From assembly GCA_025738555.1 (NCBI GenBank), contig JAOVFP010000003.1:5456001-5520000 (forward strand): 64,000 nt of DNA, written 5' to 3'. Positions 35,633-46,604 of the stretch are shown piece by piece. Numbering within the stretch: position 1 is the stretch's first letter; the number at the start of each line of letters is the position of its first letter. Below the pieces are notes generated by a model, which was given only the letters and a program-made list of their open reading frames with translations, had not been told where the DNA came from and did not search any database. Source of the DNA: Cyathus striatus (lineage: Eukaryota > Basidiomycota > Agaricomycetes > Agaricales > Nidulariaceae). The translations under genes were made by a program, and so were the position numbers.

Positions 35633-35843
35633 TGTAGAGGTTCATTTGGCTATAATAGGCAATATTTGGTAATGCTGTGTTTGGACCTATTTAGTTTCGT
35701 TTACATTATATTATATAAATACTGTACACCTCATATATTTAGACTCTAGTTCTTACTTATTGCACCCCATCATAAACAGAATACATCTGGTCTGAAGTAT
35801 GTTGTGTGCATTGTAAGACTCTGTAGAGGACAAGCTCTCTACA
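35633..35843 (+). repeat. 3' LTR of element B
   Basis: 211 bp, TGTAGAGG to CTCTACA, preceded by polypurine ATAGGGGGG and followed by the duplication CATTG. Confidence 0.93.
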
Positions 35844-35848
35844 CATTG

Positions 35849-36138
35849 ATAATTAAATACTAGGGGCCTGGGGGGGTCAGAGTAGACTGATTTGAAGTGG
35901 ATTTGGAGTTTGATTCTATTTTGATTCTGGCTGGCCAGAATCATGGGAGAATCACAAATCCATCTGGCTGTTCAATGTGACTTTTGAGCTGCTTTGCACA
36001 CATACTGAATCCAGATTCTGATTTTCTTTGCATATTTTACCTTATTTGCAACAAATATAAGTACATAATACTTTCATTTTCCATAAGTGTAGGTGATTTT
36101 GATCAAATAACAGCAGTGCTATTTGATTGTCAGCAATC
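35849..36138. other. Unassigned AT-rich stretch between element B and long-inverted-arm element 1
   Basis: Contains GGGGCCTGGGGGGGTCAGAGT near 35868, which loosely resembles AGGGGGAGTCAGAGT at 39875 in direct orientation, possibly remains of an outer element. No coding capacity is seen. Confidence 0.35.
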
Positions 36139-36164
36139 AAATTCACTCAGCCATTATTTGATTG

Positions 36165-36665
36165 GAATCATAAACAATCATTGAAGTTCTAAATCAATAT
36201 TACTATTGTATGAATGTATTAAGTGATCATAAACAATCATTGATGTTTTCTAATCCAATATTAATATTGAATGGTGGTGAGGCAATCATAAACAATCATT
36301 GATATTTTCTAATTGAATATTATTATTGTATGAATGGTGAGGTGATCATAAACAATCATTGATCCTTACTAATTGAATATTAGTATGAATGGAGAGACAA
36401 TCATAAACAATCATTGATTTTTTCTAATTGAATATTATTATTGTATGGATGGTGAGGTGATTATAAACAATCATTGATTTTTACTAATTGCATATTAGTA
36501 TGAATGGAGAGGCAATCATAAGCAATCATTGATATTTTCTAATTGAATATTATTATTGTATAGATGGTGAGGTGATCATAAACAATCATTAATTTTACTA
36601 ATTGAATATTAGTATGGATGGTTAGGCAATCATAAGCAATCAATGATAACTACTAATTGAATATT
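36165..36665. repeat. AT-rich tandem array, left arm of element 1
   Basis: About nine units of 52-62 bp. Each has CATAAACAATCATTGAT, then CTAATTGAATATTA and a TATG(A/G)ATGG spacer. The inverted counterpart is at about 39340-39800. Confidence 0.85.
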
Positions 36666-36674
36666 GCTGTTGTA

Positions 36675-37190
36675 TGGATTTGTCACATTTCCTCAATTGT
36701 CACGATTGTGACATATCTTCCCACGCGTCACATATTTCCCGCATGTCACATTAGTCACATATATTCCTGTGTGTCACGTTCGTCTCATGCGTCACAATTG
36801 TTACATATATTCCTGCGCTTCATATTAGTCACATGTGTCACGCTTTTTATGCATGTCACAATTGTCACATATATTCCCGCGCTTAATGTTAGTCACGCGC
36901 GTCACATTTTCCTCATGCGTGACGATTGTCACACATTTCCCACGCATCACATATTTCACACATGTCATATTTGTCATGTTCTTTCGTGCATCACATTTGT
37001 CACATACATTCCCGCGCTTCATGTTTGTCATGCGTGTCACAATTGTTACATATATTCCTGCATGTCACGTTCGTTTCGCGTGTCACAGTTGTCACATACA
37101 TTCCCACGCTTCATGTTAGTCACGCGCGTCACATTCGTCACACTTTTAGCGCTCGTCACGCTTTTCACATTCTTACATTTGTCATGCTTT
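36675..37190. repeat. TCACA-type degenerate array, left arm of element 1
   Basis: Irregular repeats of CATTTGTCACATATATTCCC with CpG-containing variants (CACGCGCGTCAC, CCCGCGCTT). Open frames across it are His/Ser/Thr-rich artefacts of the repeat. The inverted counterpart is at about 38945-39310. Confidence 0.8.
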
Positions 37191-38013
37191 GAAATCTTGC
37201 CTTTCTTGGGTATTAATCTTTTGATTCACATTACATATCCTATGTGTGTCACTCATCATGCTCTTTTCACATGTTACATTTGCTACAATTTTCACAGCTC
37301 AGTATTCTAATTTGGCCTTTGATATTGACAACATATCTAAATTTGAAACTATGTGAAGTGGGGGATACTCAGCATATCACTTGTTATCCACTATAACCCT
37401 ATCATGGTTTTCATTTGCATTATGTTTTGATGCAAGTCACATGTCAAGTTTGTCATGTTCTCAATATGCATCTCATTTGTCACATTTTGTGCATATTTCA
37501 TAAGAACACAAGGTTTCTGGAACTTATTATGACATGTAGAATATTTCAACTTCATTTATCTGTCATAAGATATAACCACTTGAGCCAGTTATGTGTGTCT
37601 GGTTACCTGTATATCTATATTATTGTTCACCATTACACAAGTATCCAAAACTGCAGAATAAATTATTAAAGCAAGGAAACAAATATGTTCTTGCTAAATT
37701 GAAGGTTATCACATGGGATATTACAATTAGTAAATTATGGAAGTCTAACAGTAAGAAGCAACTAGAATGAAAAATGTAGAGTGTGTATGTAAGTTCATTG
37801 ACATTTTACAATCAAGACTAGAGATGTGATATAATGGTATTGAACTATGTAACTCTACATCACATCAAACTTACACATCTCAGTCATTAGATGATCATGA
37901 TTCTTGCATCACTATTGGTTATACTGATATCTTCAATACACATTATTCAGTCACATATCTGCTTACTCTATATAACTACATGACAGTTTGCTTTATTGAT
38001 ACAGAGAGGTAAT

Positions 38014-38350
38014 TGTCAGAAGTAACAAAGAATAAGGAGTGTGGTAGAGAGAGAATAGAGGATAATGAAGAGCAAAGAGGGTGATAGTGGAGCAAAGACT
38101 CAGATACAAACACTAACACAGACACAAGATGGGGAAGAAACTTGTTTACAACTACCAAGTTACAGAGTGTTTATATACTGAGTAAGTCTACCAAAGTCCA
38201 ACTAAAGTCCTGTAACTAAGGTAACTGACAGCTGTCAATCTGTCAATCACATATCTGTCAATCAAGTATCTGTCAATCACAGAACTGTCAAGTATGACAG
38301 GTGACAAGTGACAGCTGTCAAAGAAGCTGTGCAACCCAGAATATCTAACA
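38014..38350 (-). repeat. Family 1 unit, copy 7 (centre of long-inverted-arm element 1)
   Basis: 337 bp, TGTCAGAAGTAAC to ATATCTAACA, perfect duplication GTAAT. Confidence 0.93.
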
Positions 38351-39916
38351 GTAATGTAAACTATCTCACTCTTACTGATATTGTGTCACAATGTAGAGCA
38401 GGCAAATTGCCTATACCATAGAATGGGGCTTATTTCTCTTTTTGATACTCAGCTCACTACCATTGTTCTGTACCTATATAAGTACAGTACATTACCTTCA
38501 TTAAACACAGGTGACTTTCCCTTATTAGTACCTGTGGATATATGGATGCACTATCAACTCACAAATTCTTTGTCTTAGAATTTCCTTCAACTCAGAAACT
38601 TCTTCCATGACAATCAGGTTCACTTCTATACTGCTGTATGTGTTGATGTCTCTGATAAATGTTGCTTATCCATGTACATGCATGGCTTAATCTTTGTGAT
38701 AAGCATATGACTACTGGCAGAATGAATCGGGTAACTACACAGACAGCATCAGGAAGTGGTTCATGCACATACTATTGCTGAGTATCCATCTATTAATATA
38801 GTTTTCAATTTGCCACCTACACTAAGAGCATGACAAGTGTTATACTTACAAAGCATAACAAATGTAATGCTGTGAGAAATGTAATGACACACATAGGACA
38901 TGTAATGTTAATCAAAAGATTAATACCCAAGAAAGGCAAGATTTCAAAGCATGACAAATGTAAGAATGTGAAAAGTGTGACAAGCGCTAAAAGTGTGATG
39001 AATGTGATGCGTGTGACGTGCATGAAATATGTGACGCATGGGAAATGTGTAACAATCGTCATGCGTGAGGAAAATGTGACATGCGTGACTAACATTAAGC
39101 GCGGGAATATATGTGACAATTGTGACATGCATAAAAAGCGTGACATGTGTGACTAATATGAAGTGTGGGAATATATGTAACAATTGTGACGCATGAGATG
39201 AACATGACACACAGGAATATATGTGACTAATGTGACATGTGGGAAATATGTGATGTGCAGGAAGATGTGTGACACATGGGAAGTGTCACAATTGTGACAA
39301 TTAAGGAAATGTGACAAATCCATACAACAGCAATATTCAATTAGTAGTTATCATTGATTGCTTATGATTGCCTAACCATCCATACTAATATTCAATTAGT
39401 AAAAATCAATGATTGTTTATGATTGCCTCACCACCATTCAATATTAATATTGGATTAGAAAACATCAATGAATGCTTATGATTGCTTATAATTGCCTCTC
39501 CATTCATACTAATATGCAATTAGTAAAAATCAATGATTGTTTATAATCACCTCACCATCCATACAATAATAATATTCAATTAGAAAAAATCAATGATTGT
39601 TTATGATTGTCTCTCCATTCATACTAATATTCAATTAGTAAGGATCAATGATTGTTTATGATTGCCTCACCACCATTCAATATTAATATTGGATTAGAAA
39701 ACATCAATGATTGTTTATGATCACTTAATACATTCATACAATAGTAATATTGATTTAGAACTTCAATGATTGTTTATGATCCCAATCAAATAATGGCTGG
39801 GTGAATTCAAATATAAAAATGGGGCAGTCACAGTAAAACTTGATTCAAGGCAAATTCTTATTGTTGAATCAATAGGGGGAGTCAGAGTGGCTGGTTTTGT
39901 GTTGGTTTTGATCACC

Positions 39917-40062
39917 TTCAGTATATAAACACTCTGTAACTTGGTAGTTGTTAACAAGTTTCCTCCCATCTGTGTCTGTGTTTGTGTTTGTATTGGAGTC
40001 TTTGCCCCTTTATTATCCTTTGTTCTCCCAATCACCCCCTCTTATTCTTGTTACTTCTGACA
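39917..40062 (+). repeat. Family 1 unit, 5'-truncated
   Basis: Only the TATA-to-end half (CAGTATATAAACACTC to TTCTGACA) remains, abutting unrelated sequence at its 5' end. It is the left limit of element C. Confidence 0.85.
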
Positions 40063-40560
40063 AAGCTGGTGATGGAGGGGTTTGCAAAGAGGCAGAAGCC
40101 TTCAGAGCAGGTGTCAACAAAGATGGAGAAGATTCTCCTAGGACTAGGGTTTGGAAGCCAAGTATATGTCTTTCAGTCCAGTCAATCAACAGATTGTGTT
40201 GGGAGAGCCAGTTAAATCCTAATACCATGGAGCAGGAAGAATCAAGTGGAGTTACATAGAAAGAAATATCCATATATTCATCAGTAGGAAACGTTACAGA
40301 TAATAATGTACTCTCTGTAAGTATGAAGTTAGAGGTACCGTCAAATAGTTTCAGTGCAATGGGAGGGACCAGAGTTGTGGAAAGGTTGTGCTCCCTCACA
40401 AATGACAAGTCAGCAAAACAATGGGTTGAACCAGAATCAATGAGTGAAAGGAAGGAAAGAGGCATATCTGGTGTAGCTGAAGAAAATGAAGTCAATGGAA
40501 TATGTACAGCTTGGGGATCATAAAGAGCGGATGCATTTAGTTTTATCTCCTTAGGTGCAC
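40063..40560 (-). pseudogene. Element C retropepsin region, truncated
   Basis: The minus frame reads FLSLIDSGSTHCFADLSF, a retropepsin signature (DSGS), followed by TLLSVTFPTDEYMDISFYV and LGFNWLSQHNLLIDW, conserved in element D protease. The chain is cut at about 40063, so RT is absent. Confidence 0.82.
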
Positions 40561-41208
40561 AGGAGAGATTAATGCAGCCCTCAGCCTGTGCAGAGCCACT
40601 GGATCCACTCTCTATTTTCTCAAACTCTCAGCTGAGTTCACTGAGGGGGTTGCCTCGGTAGGGGTGGCAGTGGCTGCACAGGCTTTGGCAGCAGAGGCTG
40701 CCTTGTGACAGTCCTTGGCCTGATGACTGGCATTGCCACAGAATAGGCAAAGCTTCTGGTTCAGACGGCATTTACATTCCTTCGGGGTAAGCTTCCTGTC
40801 AGAACCAAGCTTCCCAGTCAAGTCTGGCGCCTTGGACTGGTTCTGCTTTTGCTTGTTCTTGGGTTTTCCCAAGGATGAAGCAGGGTTGGAAGAGGCAGAA
40901 GAGGAAGAGGAGGACAAGAACTGAGTCTTGGAGGAGAAGGAAGAATTTGAAGTTGACTTCGAATTCTGATTGCCCTTGGGCTTCTCTGAAGACTTGGCAA
41001 CAGACTTGCTGTGCTTCTCCTCAATGTTGCACTCAGTATTGCACTCCCAATGCCTCTGATTGTAGCCCTGGGCTACCTTCTTAGTCCTGGCAAGTGTCAT
41101 TGGCCAGCCTTGCTCTCGATGATAGAGAGTGTCCTTCAGATGAGGACAAAGGCCATGGTAGTATGCTGAGTTGAGGGCAGCATCATCCCAAGGCAAGAGT
41201 GTGGCATA

Positions 41209-41564
41209 TGTCAGAAGTAACAAGAATAAAGGAGGGTGGTTGTGAGGATAGAGAGTAATAAAGAAGCAAGGAGGGTAATAAGAGAGCAAATAGCTCAGAC
41301 ACAAACACTGACACAGACACAAGATGGGGAGGAAACTTGTTTACAACTACCAAGTTACAGAGTGTTTATATATACTGAGGCTGTCTACCAAAGTCCCAAC
41401 CAAGGTCCATGTAACTAAGGTAACTGACAGCTGTCAATCTGTCAATCACATATCTGTCAATCACAGAACTGTCAATCAAGGATCTGTCAATCACAGAACT
41501 GTCAAGTATGACAGGTGACAAGTGACAGCTGTCAAAGAAGCTGTGCAACCCTGAATATCTAACA
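41209..41564 (-). repeat. Family 1 unit, copy 8 (in element C gag)
   Basis: 356 bp with extra TCAATCACAGAACTG/TCAATCAAGGATCTG units, perfect duplication GCATA. Confidence 0.93.
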
Positions 41565-42074
41565 GCATATTCATTGAACTTTATTTCATATGTCATGAGC
41601 TGCTGATTATCCTCCATGTGGAGGGAGAATGTGCAAATTTCAGCCTCTCCAAATAGGTTGGTATGACTGAAATGGGTACAGAGAAGCTGAACGAAGTAGC
41701 CTCATGAATCCATTCATGGCTCATATGCATCATCATTGAGATGGGTGGCAAACAGATTGCTGGCAGAGCCGCAGAGGAAAGTCAATGCATAGTTGACTTT
41801 AGAGGTGTTGTCTGGGTACAACTGAGGGTTGTTCCAGAACACCAAGTAGACTTGCATGATGAAGGGCTCCAGTTTAAGTGTGTTGGAGCCATCAAAGTTA
41901 TCCAGCTGGTTAACCTTCTTCTCCCAAACAGGAGGAGGAGGTAGTGGAGTGGTGGTGGCAGGGCAAAATAATGGCCACCATTTCCAGAATTTCATCCCTG
42001 GTGAAATTGTAGTGGCGTCTTGGGTGATGAGGGTTGCGATAGTCATCCCTTGAGGGAGGCCTAGAAGGAGGCTC

Positions 42075-42377
42075 TGTCAGAAGTAACAAGAATATAGAGA
42101 GGTGGTTGAGAGAATAGAAGGTGATAAGGAGCAAAGACTCAAACACTAACACAGACACAGACACAGATGGGGAGGAAACTTGTTAACTACTACCAAGTTA
42201 CAGAGTGTATATATATACTGAGGCTGTCTACCAAAGTCCCAACCAAGGTCCATGTAACTAAGGTAACTAACAGCTGTCAATCTGTCAATCACATATCTGT
42301 CAATCACAGAACTGTCAAGTATGACAGGTGACAAGTGATAGCTGTCAAAGAAGCTGTGCGACCCTGAATATCTAACA
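42075..42377 (-). repeat. Family 1 unit, copy 9 (in element C gag)
   Basis: 303 bp, perfect duplication GGCTC. Confidence 0.93.
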
Positions 42378-43108
42378 GGCTCAGAGGGGTCAGAGGGAGG
42401 ACCTCCAGGGCGATTTGGTCCACCAGGACCATTGCCACTAGCACCTGCCTGCTCATCATCATCTCCTGGCTCATTTTCATCATCCCATAGCTCATTGCCA
42501 TTATCTCCAGATCCATCACCATCATCTCTGGGTTGGTCACCATCATCTCCATTATTGTCTGGAGGGTCGTTGTTTCCAACTCTGGCAGAATTACCACCAG
42601 AAGGAGGTGGAGGTGGAGGAGGTCCTCCACTTCCTGAGGCTACAGGCTGTTGAGTGGGTGGCAAAGTGGCTGTGGGTGCTTGCTGCTGGCATGCAGCTGC
42701 ACCTTCCGGAGAAAGCTGAGTATCCACTGGTTCTATGGACGTGGTGGGGACAAGGGTAGGGTTGAAAGGAATGCTTAGTGGGATTGGGCATGGTGTGTGC
42801 AATTGATTGCTGTGAACCAGCTGAAGTTCACAAGCTGCATGATGAGTGGAGGTAATTCCTCAAGAAATGAGAGCACTAGCTGAAGGTAGGGCATTCCACT
42901 GAGAGTGAGGCGGAGCAGAGTCAACATGACAAGGCATGTTAGCAGTGTTATGTTCACGAGCTTGCTGAGCAGCTAGATGATTGCTACAGCACACATTGTT
43001 TTGCTGCTGTTCATGGCTCCTAGCATGTGCAGTCTGAGTCTGCATGCAGGTAGCCATGAGAGAAAGAAAGGTGTTATGAGAGGAATCCAAGGTGGTAGTT
43101 TCATATAC

Positions 43109-43522
43109 TGTCACAACCATGCCCCTAGCCTGACTTGGCAGTGGAGTATAAGGGGGTGACTACGGAGAAGCAAGGGGTGAGTAATAGATGAAAGCAGAGA
43201 ACGAGAACTCAGGGGGTAGGACTTTGGCTTCAGCTTATGTGCTGCGCCTCTGGGATTCCTGGTCCTGGATTTCAGAGTAAGGGCAAGCCCTTTGGAGAAG
43301 ACAAAGGACAAGAAGACGAGAGGTGTAACTCAAGTCAGACTGAAGGGTGAGGATGTAGTTCAATACGAAACTAAAGTCTAAGTACAAATCAAGTACTACT
43401 TAAATACTGGAGACTCAGAGTAAGTAAAGGCCGCTGGCAGAAGTATGGTCAGGGTAGGTGTACATAGAATGAAGACTAAAACTAATTAAACATAATAAAA
43501 TGCATTGGAGAAGTGAGTGTGT
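43109..43522 (-). repeat. 5' LTR of element C, proximal part
   Basis: Begins TGTCACAACC next to the leader (reverse complement GTATATGAAACTACC, the likely primer-site region). TTGGCTTCAGCTTATGTGCTG matches TTGGCTTCAACTTGTGTGTTG in the element D LTR. It continues after family 1 copy 10, but its outer end is not resolved. Confidence 0.6.
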
Positions 43523-43878
43523 TGTCAGAAGTAACAAGAATAGAGGGGGTGGATGGAGAGAGAATAGAGGATAATAAGAGCAAGGAAGGTGATAAGAGAG
43601 CAAATAACTCAGACACAAACACTAACACAGACACAAGATGGGGAGGAAACTTATTAACTACTACCAAGTTACAGAGTGTTTATATATACTGAGAGTGTCT
43701 ACCAAAGTCCCAACCAAGGTCCATGTAACTAAGGTAACTGACAGCTATCGATCTGTCAATCACATATCTGTCAATCACAGAACTGTCAATCAAGGATCTG
43801 TCAATCACAGAACTGTCAAGTATGACAGGTGACATATGACAGCTGTCAAAGAAGCTGTGCAACCCAGAATATCTAACA
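43523..43878 (-). repeat. Family 1 unit, copy 10 (in element C LTR)
   Basis: 356 bp, perfect duplication TGTGT. Confidence 0.92.
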
Positions 43879-44445
43879 TGTGTATGGCGGTGTAAAGTGA
43901 AACAGATAGTGGTGCACTTAAGAATGATAAGTGACTCACTATGAGATGTATACTACATTACTGAGGGGATAGCTCAGTAGAACAGAAGAAAGGAAACAAG
44001 AGTAATTTATATACAGTAATCAATAAGTAATATTAAAAGTGTAATCAAAGTCTGAAGTAACAAAAGGAAAAGTGGAGTAAGGGACTAGGAGTCTGGAGGT
44101 AGGTGATACAAGATATGACAATGATAGAGACAAGAGGCTGCAGTTGAACATAGATATTTCAAATGTCGATGATAGGTGATTGCCAAGTGTTATGTTCCAG
44201 CCAATGCAGCTGCAGGTAAGTTGATCGATGTAGCATGCAACCAATGTGCAATCATAACTCATAATCAAAAAGGGTGAAAGTAAAAGTATATAATAAAAGT
44301 ATATAAAAGAATAATATTAATATTAAATACCTACAAAGACTATAAAAAATGACAAAAGCTAAGAATATAGCCAAAAGCAAAAGCAAAAGTTTCAGCCAAA
44401 AGACAAAGACCTGTGAAAGATTTACATGAATTCCTGATGTAGAAG
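43879..44445. other. Probable distal part of the element C LTR, AT-rich
   Basis: A-rich sequence with runs such as AAAAGTATATAATAAAAG, no coding frame. Assignment to the element C LTR is by position only. Confidence 0.35.
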
Positions 44446-44770
44446 TGTTAGAAGTAACAAGAATAAAGGAGGGTGGTTGAGAGAATAGAGAGTAATAAAG
44501 AGCAAGGAAGGTGATAAGGGAGCAGATAACTCAGACACAAACACTGACACAGACACAAGATGGGGAGGAAACTTGTTAACTACTACCAAGTTACAGAGTG
44601 TTTATATATACTGAGGGTGTCTACCAAAGTCCCAACCAAGGTCCATGTAACTAAGGTAACTGACAGCTGTCAATCTGTCAATCACATATCTGTCAATCAC
44701 AGAACTGTCAAGTATGACAGGTGACATGTGACAGCTGTCAAAGAAGCTGTGCAACCCAGAATATCTAACA
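44446..44770 (-). repeat. Family 1 unit, copy 11
   Basis: 325 bp, TGTTAGAAGTAAC (first terminus with C-to-T) to ATATCTAACA, perfect duplication AGAAG. Confidence 0.92.
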
Positions 44771-44782
44771 AGAAGATGGAAT

Positions 44783-45125
44783 TGTTAGAAGTGATCTGAC
44801 ACTTCTCTGCTGACTAATGAACCTTAGGTAGACTTAGGTAAACTTAGGTACTGGACCTGGGTTGGGACCTTGGTTGGACCCTTAGACCTTGGTTGGACCC
44901 TTGGACCCTTGGACCCTTAGACCCTCGGACTTTGGTAGATAAGCTAGTAGTATATAATCCTGAGGTCCTACAGTGGCAATCCCCACTTGCTCACTGTACA
45001 TTGGACTTCAGGTAAGCTGTACACATACTACTTCAATCTAATACTTGCTCACTGTACATTGGACTTCAGAACCTATTGTGTCTCTCTCAGTCCTGCAGGT
45101 CACTGCCCTGGTTGTACATCTCACA
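44783..45125 (+). repeat. Family 2 unit, copy 2
   Basis: 343 bp, TGTTAGAAGTGATC to CATCTCACA, perfect duplication GGAAT. Confidence 0.92.
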
Positions 45126-45180
45126 GGAATTATATGTATTTAACCCAAGTGTGAAGAGGTGTTGAGAACAGAGTGTGATC

Positions 45181-45240
45181 AAAACCAGAACCAACCTGAA
45201 AAGCAGCTCCTGAGCTGCTTTTCAGGTTGGTTCTGGTTTT
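45181..45240. repeat. Perfect 29-bp-arm palindrome
   Basis: The arms AAAACCAGAACC...GCAGCTC and their exact reverse complement are separated by CT. A further partial copy GGTTCTGGTTTTGAT follows at about 45258. It would extrude as a long hairpin or be the terminus of an unknown element. Confidence 0.95.
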
Positions 45241-45531
45241 GGTTGGTTTTGGTTCTGGTTTTGATTTCCCACGATTTGGCCTGTTGAAAACCAAGGGTCA
45301 TAACCAAAATATCTAACAATGAAATGCGATACATGCCCAAGCCTAACTGGTTGGGTAGTGGCAATAGATATGAGCAGTGTACAGGGGTCTGTGCATAAGT
45401 CAACAACATCCAAGTTTGGAGAGACAAGACTGGCATACCAACAATTATACGATTTCAGTCCCCACTGCCCAACCATTTCCCCATCCTTATCTACCCACTC
45501 CCCCCAATAATCCTCTTTCCTCACATCCAGC

Positions 45532-45747
45532 ATGGCAAAGACATGCAATAGCAATAAAATGGCTCACCCAGGTCACAAAGCAGAGGTGATTACTTGCAAT
45601 CAACATTCAAAACATGAGATTCAAGCAGAACATGAAGAGAAACAACTCCAGAAAGAAGCAAGGAAGCTGAGACAGGCAGCTGCAAAGAAGAAGGCAGCAG
45701 CTCTGGAAAAAGAAGTCACAAAAAATAACAAATGCTCCTCACCATGA
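45532..45747 (+). pseudogene. Small basic coiled-coil ORF remnant, unrecognised
   Basis: 71 codons starting MAKTCNSNKMAHPGHK after a pyrimidine-rich leader (45455-45530), then a helix EEKQLQKEARKLRQAAAKKK. Downstream, the same region is full of TGA and TAA stops, so this is probably the start of a decayed transposon protein. The family is not recognised. Confidence 0.4.
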
Positions 45748-45993
45748 GATTAACCATCCACCAGATAAGATCAATATACCATGCCAGCGAAGGCCTGCAC
45801 CAGTAAAAACAGGTAAATTTTATCTCCTGATCAATATGCACAAGTGTAACAGGTCTACAGATTTGCACAATCCAAGGGACCAAGCTGATGAAGCAGGTTG
45901 ACATTCCCACTGGATCCGGTGCCAACTTCTTTGCCACAAATTCACAGATCCACACAGATTATAAATATTCCATATGGAATCTGTGCAAATTCT

Positions 45994-46299
45994 TGTTAGA
46001 AGTAATCTGACACTTCTCTGCTGACTAATGAACCTTAGGTAGACTTAGGTAAACTTAGGTACTGGACCTGGGTTGGGACCTTGGTTGGACCCTTAGACCC
46101 TCGGACTTTGGTAGATAAGCTAGTAGTATATAATCCTGAGGTCCTACAGTGGCAATCCCCACTTGCTCACTGTACATTGGACTTCAGGTAAGCTGTACAC
46201 ATACTACTTCAATCTAACACTTGCTCACTGTACATTGGACTTCAGACTCTATTGTCTCTCTCAGTCCTGCAGGTCACTGTCCTGGTTGCACATCTCACA
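45994..46299 (+). repeat. Family 2 unit, copy 3, fused at its 3' end to family 1
   Basis: Starts TGTTAGAAGTAATC and ends CATCTCACA, but no duplication follows. Instead family 1 sequence begins at GGGTTGCACAGC. Confidence 0.88.
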
Positions 46300-46604
46300 A
46301 GGGTTGCACAGCTTCTTTGACAGCTGTTACTTGTCACCTGTCATACTTGACAGTTCTGTGATTGACAGATCCTTGATTGACAGTTATGTGATTGACAGAT
46401 TGACAGCTGTCAGTTACCTTAGTTACATGGACCTTGGTTGGGACTTTGGTAGACAGCCTTAGTATATAAACACTCTGTAACTTGGTAGTAGTTAACAAGT
46501 TTCCTCTCCATCTTGTGTCTGTGTTAGTGTTTGTGTCTGAGTTATTTGCTCTCTTATCACCCTCCTTGCTCCTGTATTACACTCTATCCTCTCAAACACC
46601 CTCC
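46300..46604 (+). repeat. Family 1 unit truncated at both ends, in a chimeric junction
   Basis: Lacks the first 13 bp and the last ~20 bp. The 3' end passes into the element D LTR at a TTTATA(A) overlap. Confidence 0.85.

Larger units (their letters stand above)
15808..35843 (+). mobile_element. Element B: Ty3/gypsy chromovirus with nested insertions and an extra ORF
   Basis: The 5' LTR starts TGTAGAGG at 15808 and the 3' LTR ends CTCTACA at 35843, flanked by the perfect 5 bp duplication CATTG (15803-15807, 35844-35848). The 3' LTR is preceded by a polypurine tract (ATAGGGGGG). Plus-strand gag, protease, RT-RNase H, integrase and chromodomain-like parts are in Ty3/gypsy order, followed by a long additional ORF. 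Element A sits in the 5' LTR. Five family 1 units and one family 2 unit are inserted in the body, each with its own duplication. Many in-frame TGA codons and a few frameshifts make it inactive. Confidence 0.9.
36139..39812. mobile_element. Long-inverted-arm (foldback-like) non-coding element 1
   Basis: The left arm (about 36139-37300) and the right arm (about 38825-39812) are inverted copies. The outer ends share AATTCAC(T/C)CAGCCATTATTTG, and the inner ends share CTTTCTTGGGTATTAATC (37202) and GATTAATACCCAAGAAAG (38918). Each arm has an outer AT-rich tandem array (unit about 56 bp around CATAAACAATCATTGAT) and an inner array of TCACA/TGTGA-type repeats. The 1.5 kb centre is non-coding and carries family 1 copy 7. 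Arms built from tandem subrepeats recall foldback transposons. I found no transposase and no certain target duplication. Confidence 0.7.
40612..43057 (-). pseudogene. Element C gag, split by two family 1 units
   Basis: Starts MATCMQTQTAHARSHEQQQN at 43057. It continues in a Pro-rich then Gly/Asp/Asn-rich region (GDDGDQPRDDGDG), the capsid (FMQVYLVFWNNPQLY-like, LTFLCGSASNLFATHLNDD, YATLLPWDDAALNSAYYHGL) and the knuckle CLFCGNASHQAKDC (CX2CX4HX4C) at about 40700-40745. Units at 42075-42377 and 41209-41564 interrupt it. Removing each unit with one duplication restores the frame (for example EYA/YAT at the second). A few stops remain. Confidence 0.85.
40063..44445 (-). mobile_element. Element C: truncated minus-strand Ty3/gypsy element (LTR, gag, protease)
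   Basis: Minus-strand gag and protease are related to those of element D (shared MAT...TAH N-terminus, APDLTGKLG/GPDLTGKLG and CLFC knuckles). The 5' LTR begins with the end sequence at 43109 (TGTCACAACC), and its right border is unclear because of insertions. Pol is missing: the element stops inside the protease linker at the truncated family 1 unit. Three or four family 1 units are inserted in it. Confidence 0.75.

Noticed and set aside
15808..35843. Reassignment of TGA to a sense codon (all six host genes appear to end in TAG)
   Set aside because: No host gene has an internal TGA, six stops are a small sample, and TGA sites in transposons match CGA or TGG decay, so C-to-T mutation is simpler.
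36657..37310. 217-codon and similar His/Ser/Thr-rich frames in the TCACA arrays (also 38.8-39.2, 56.6-57.2 and 61.4-62.0 kb)
   Set aside because: All frames of the array give similar peptides. This is repeat translation, not a gene.
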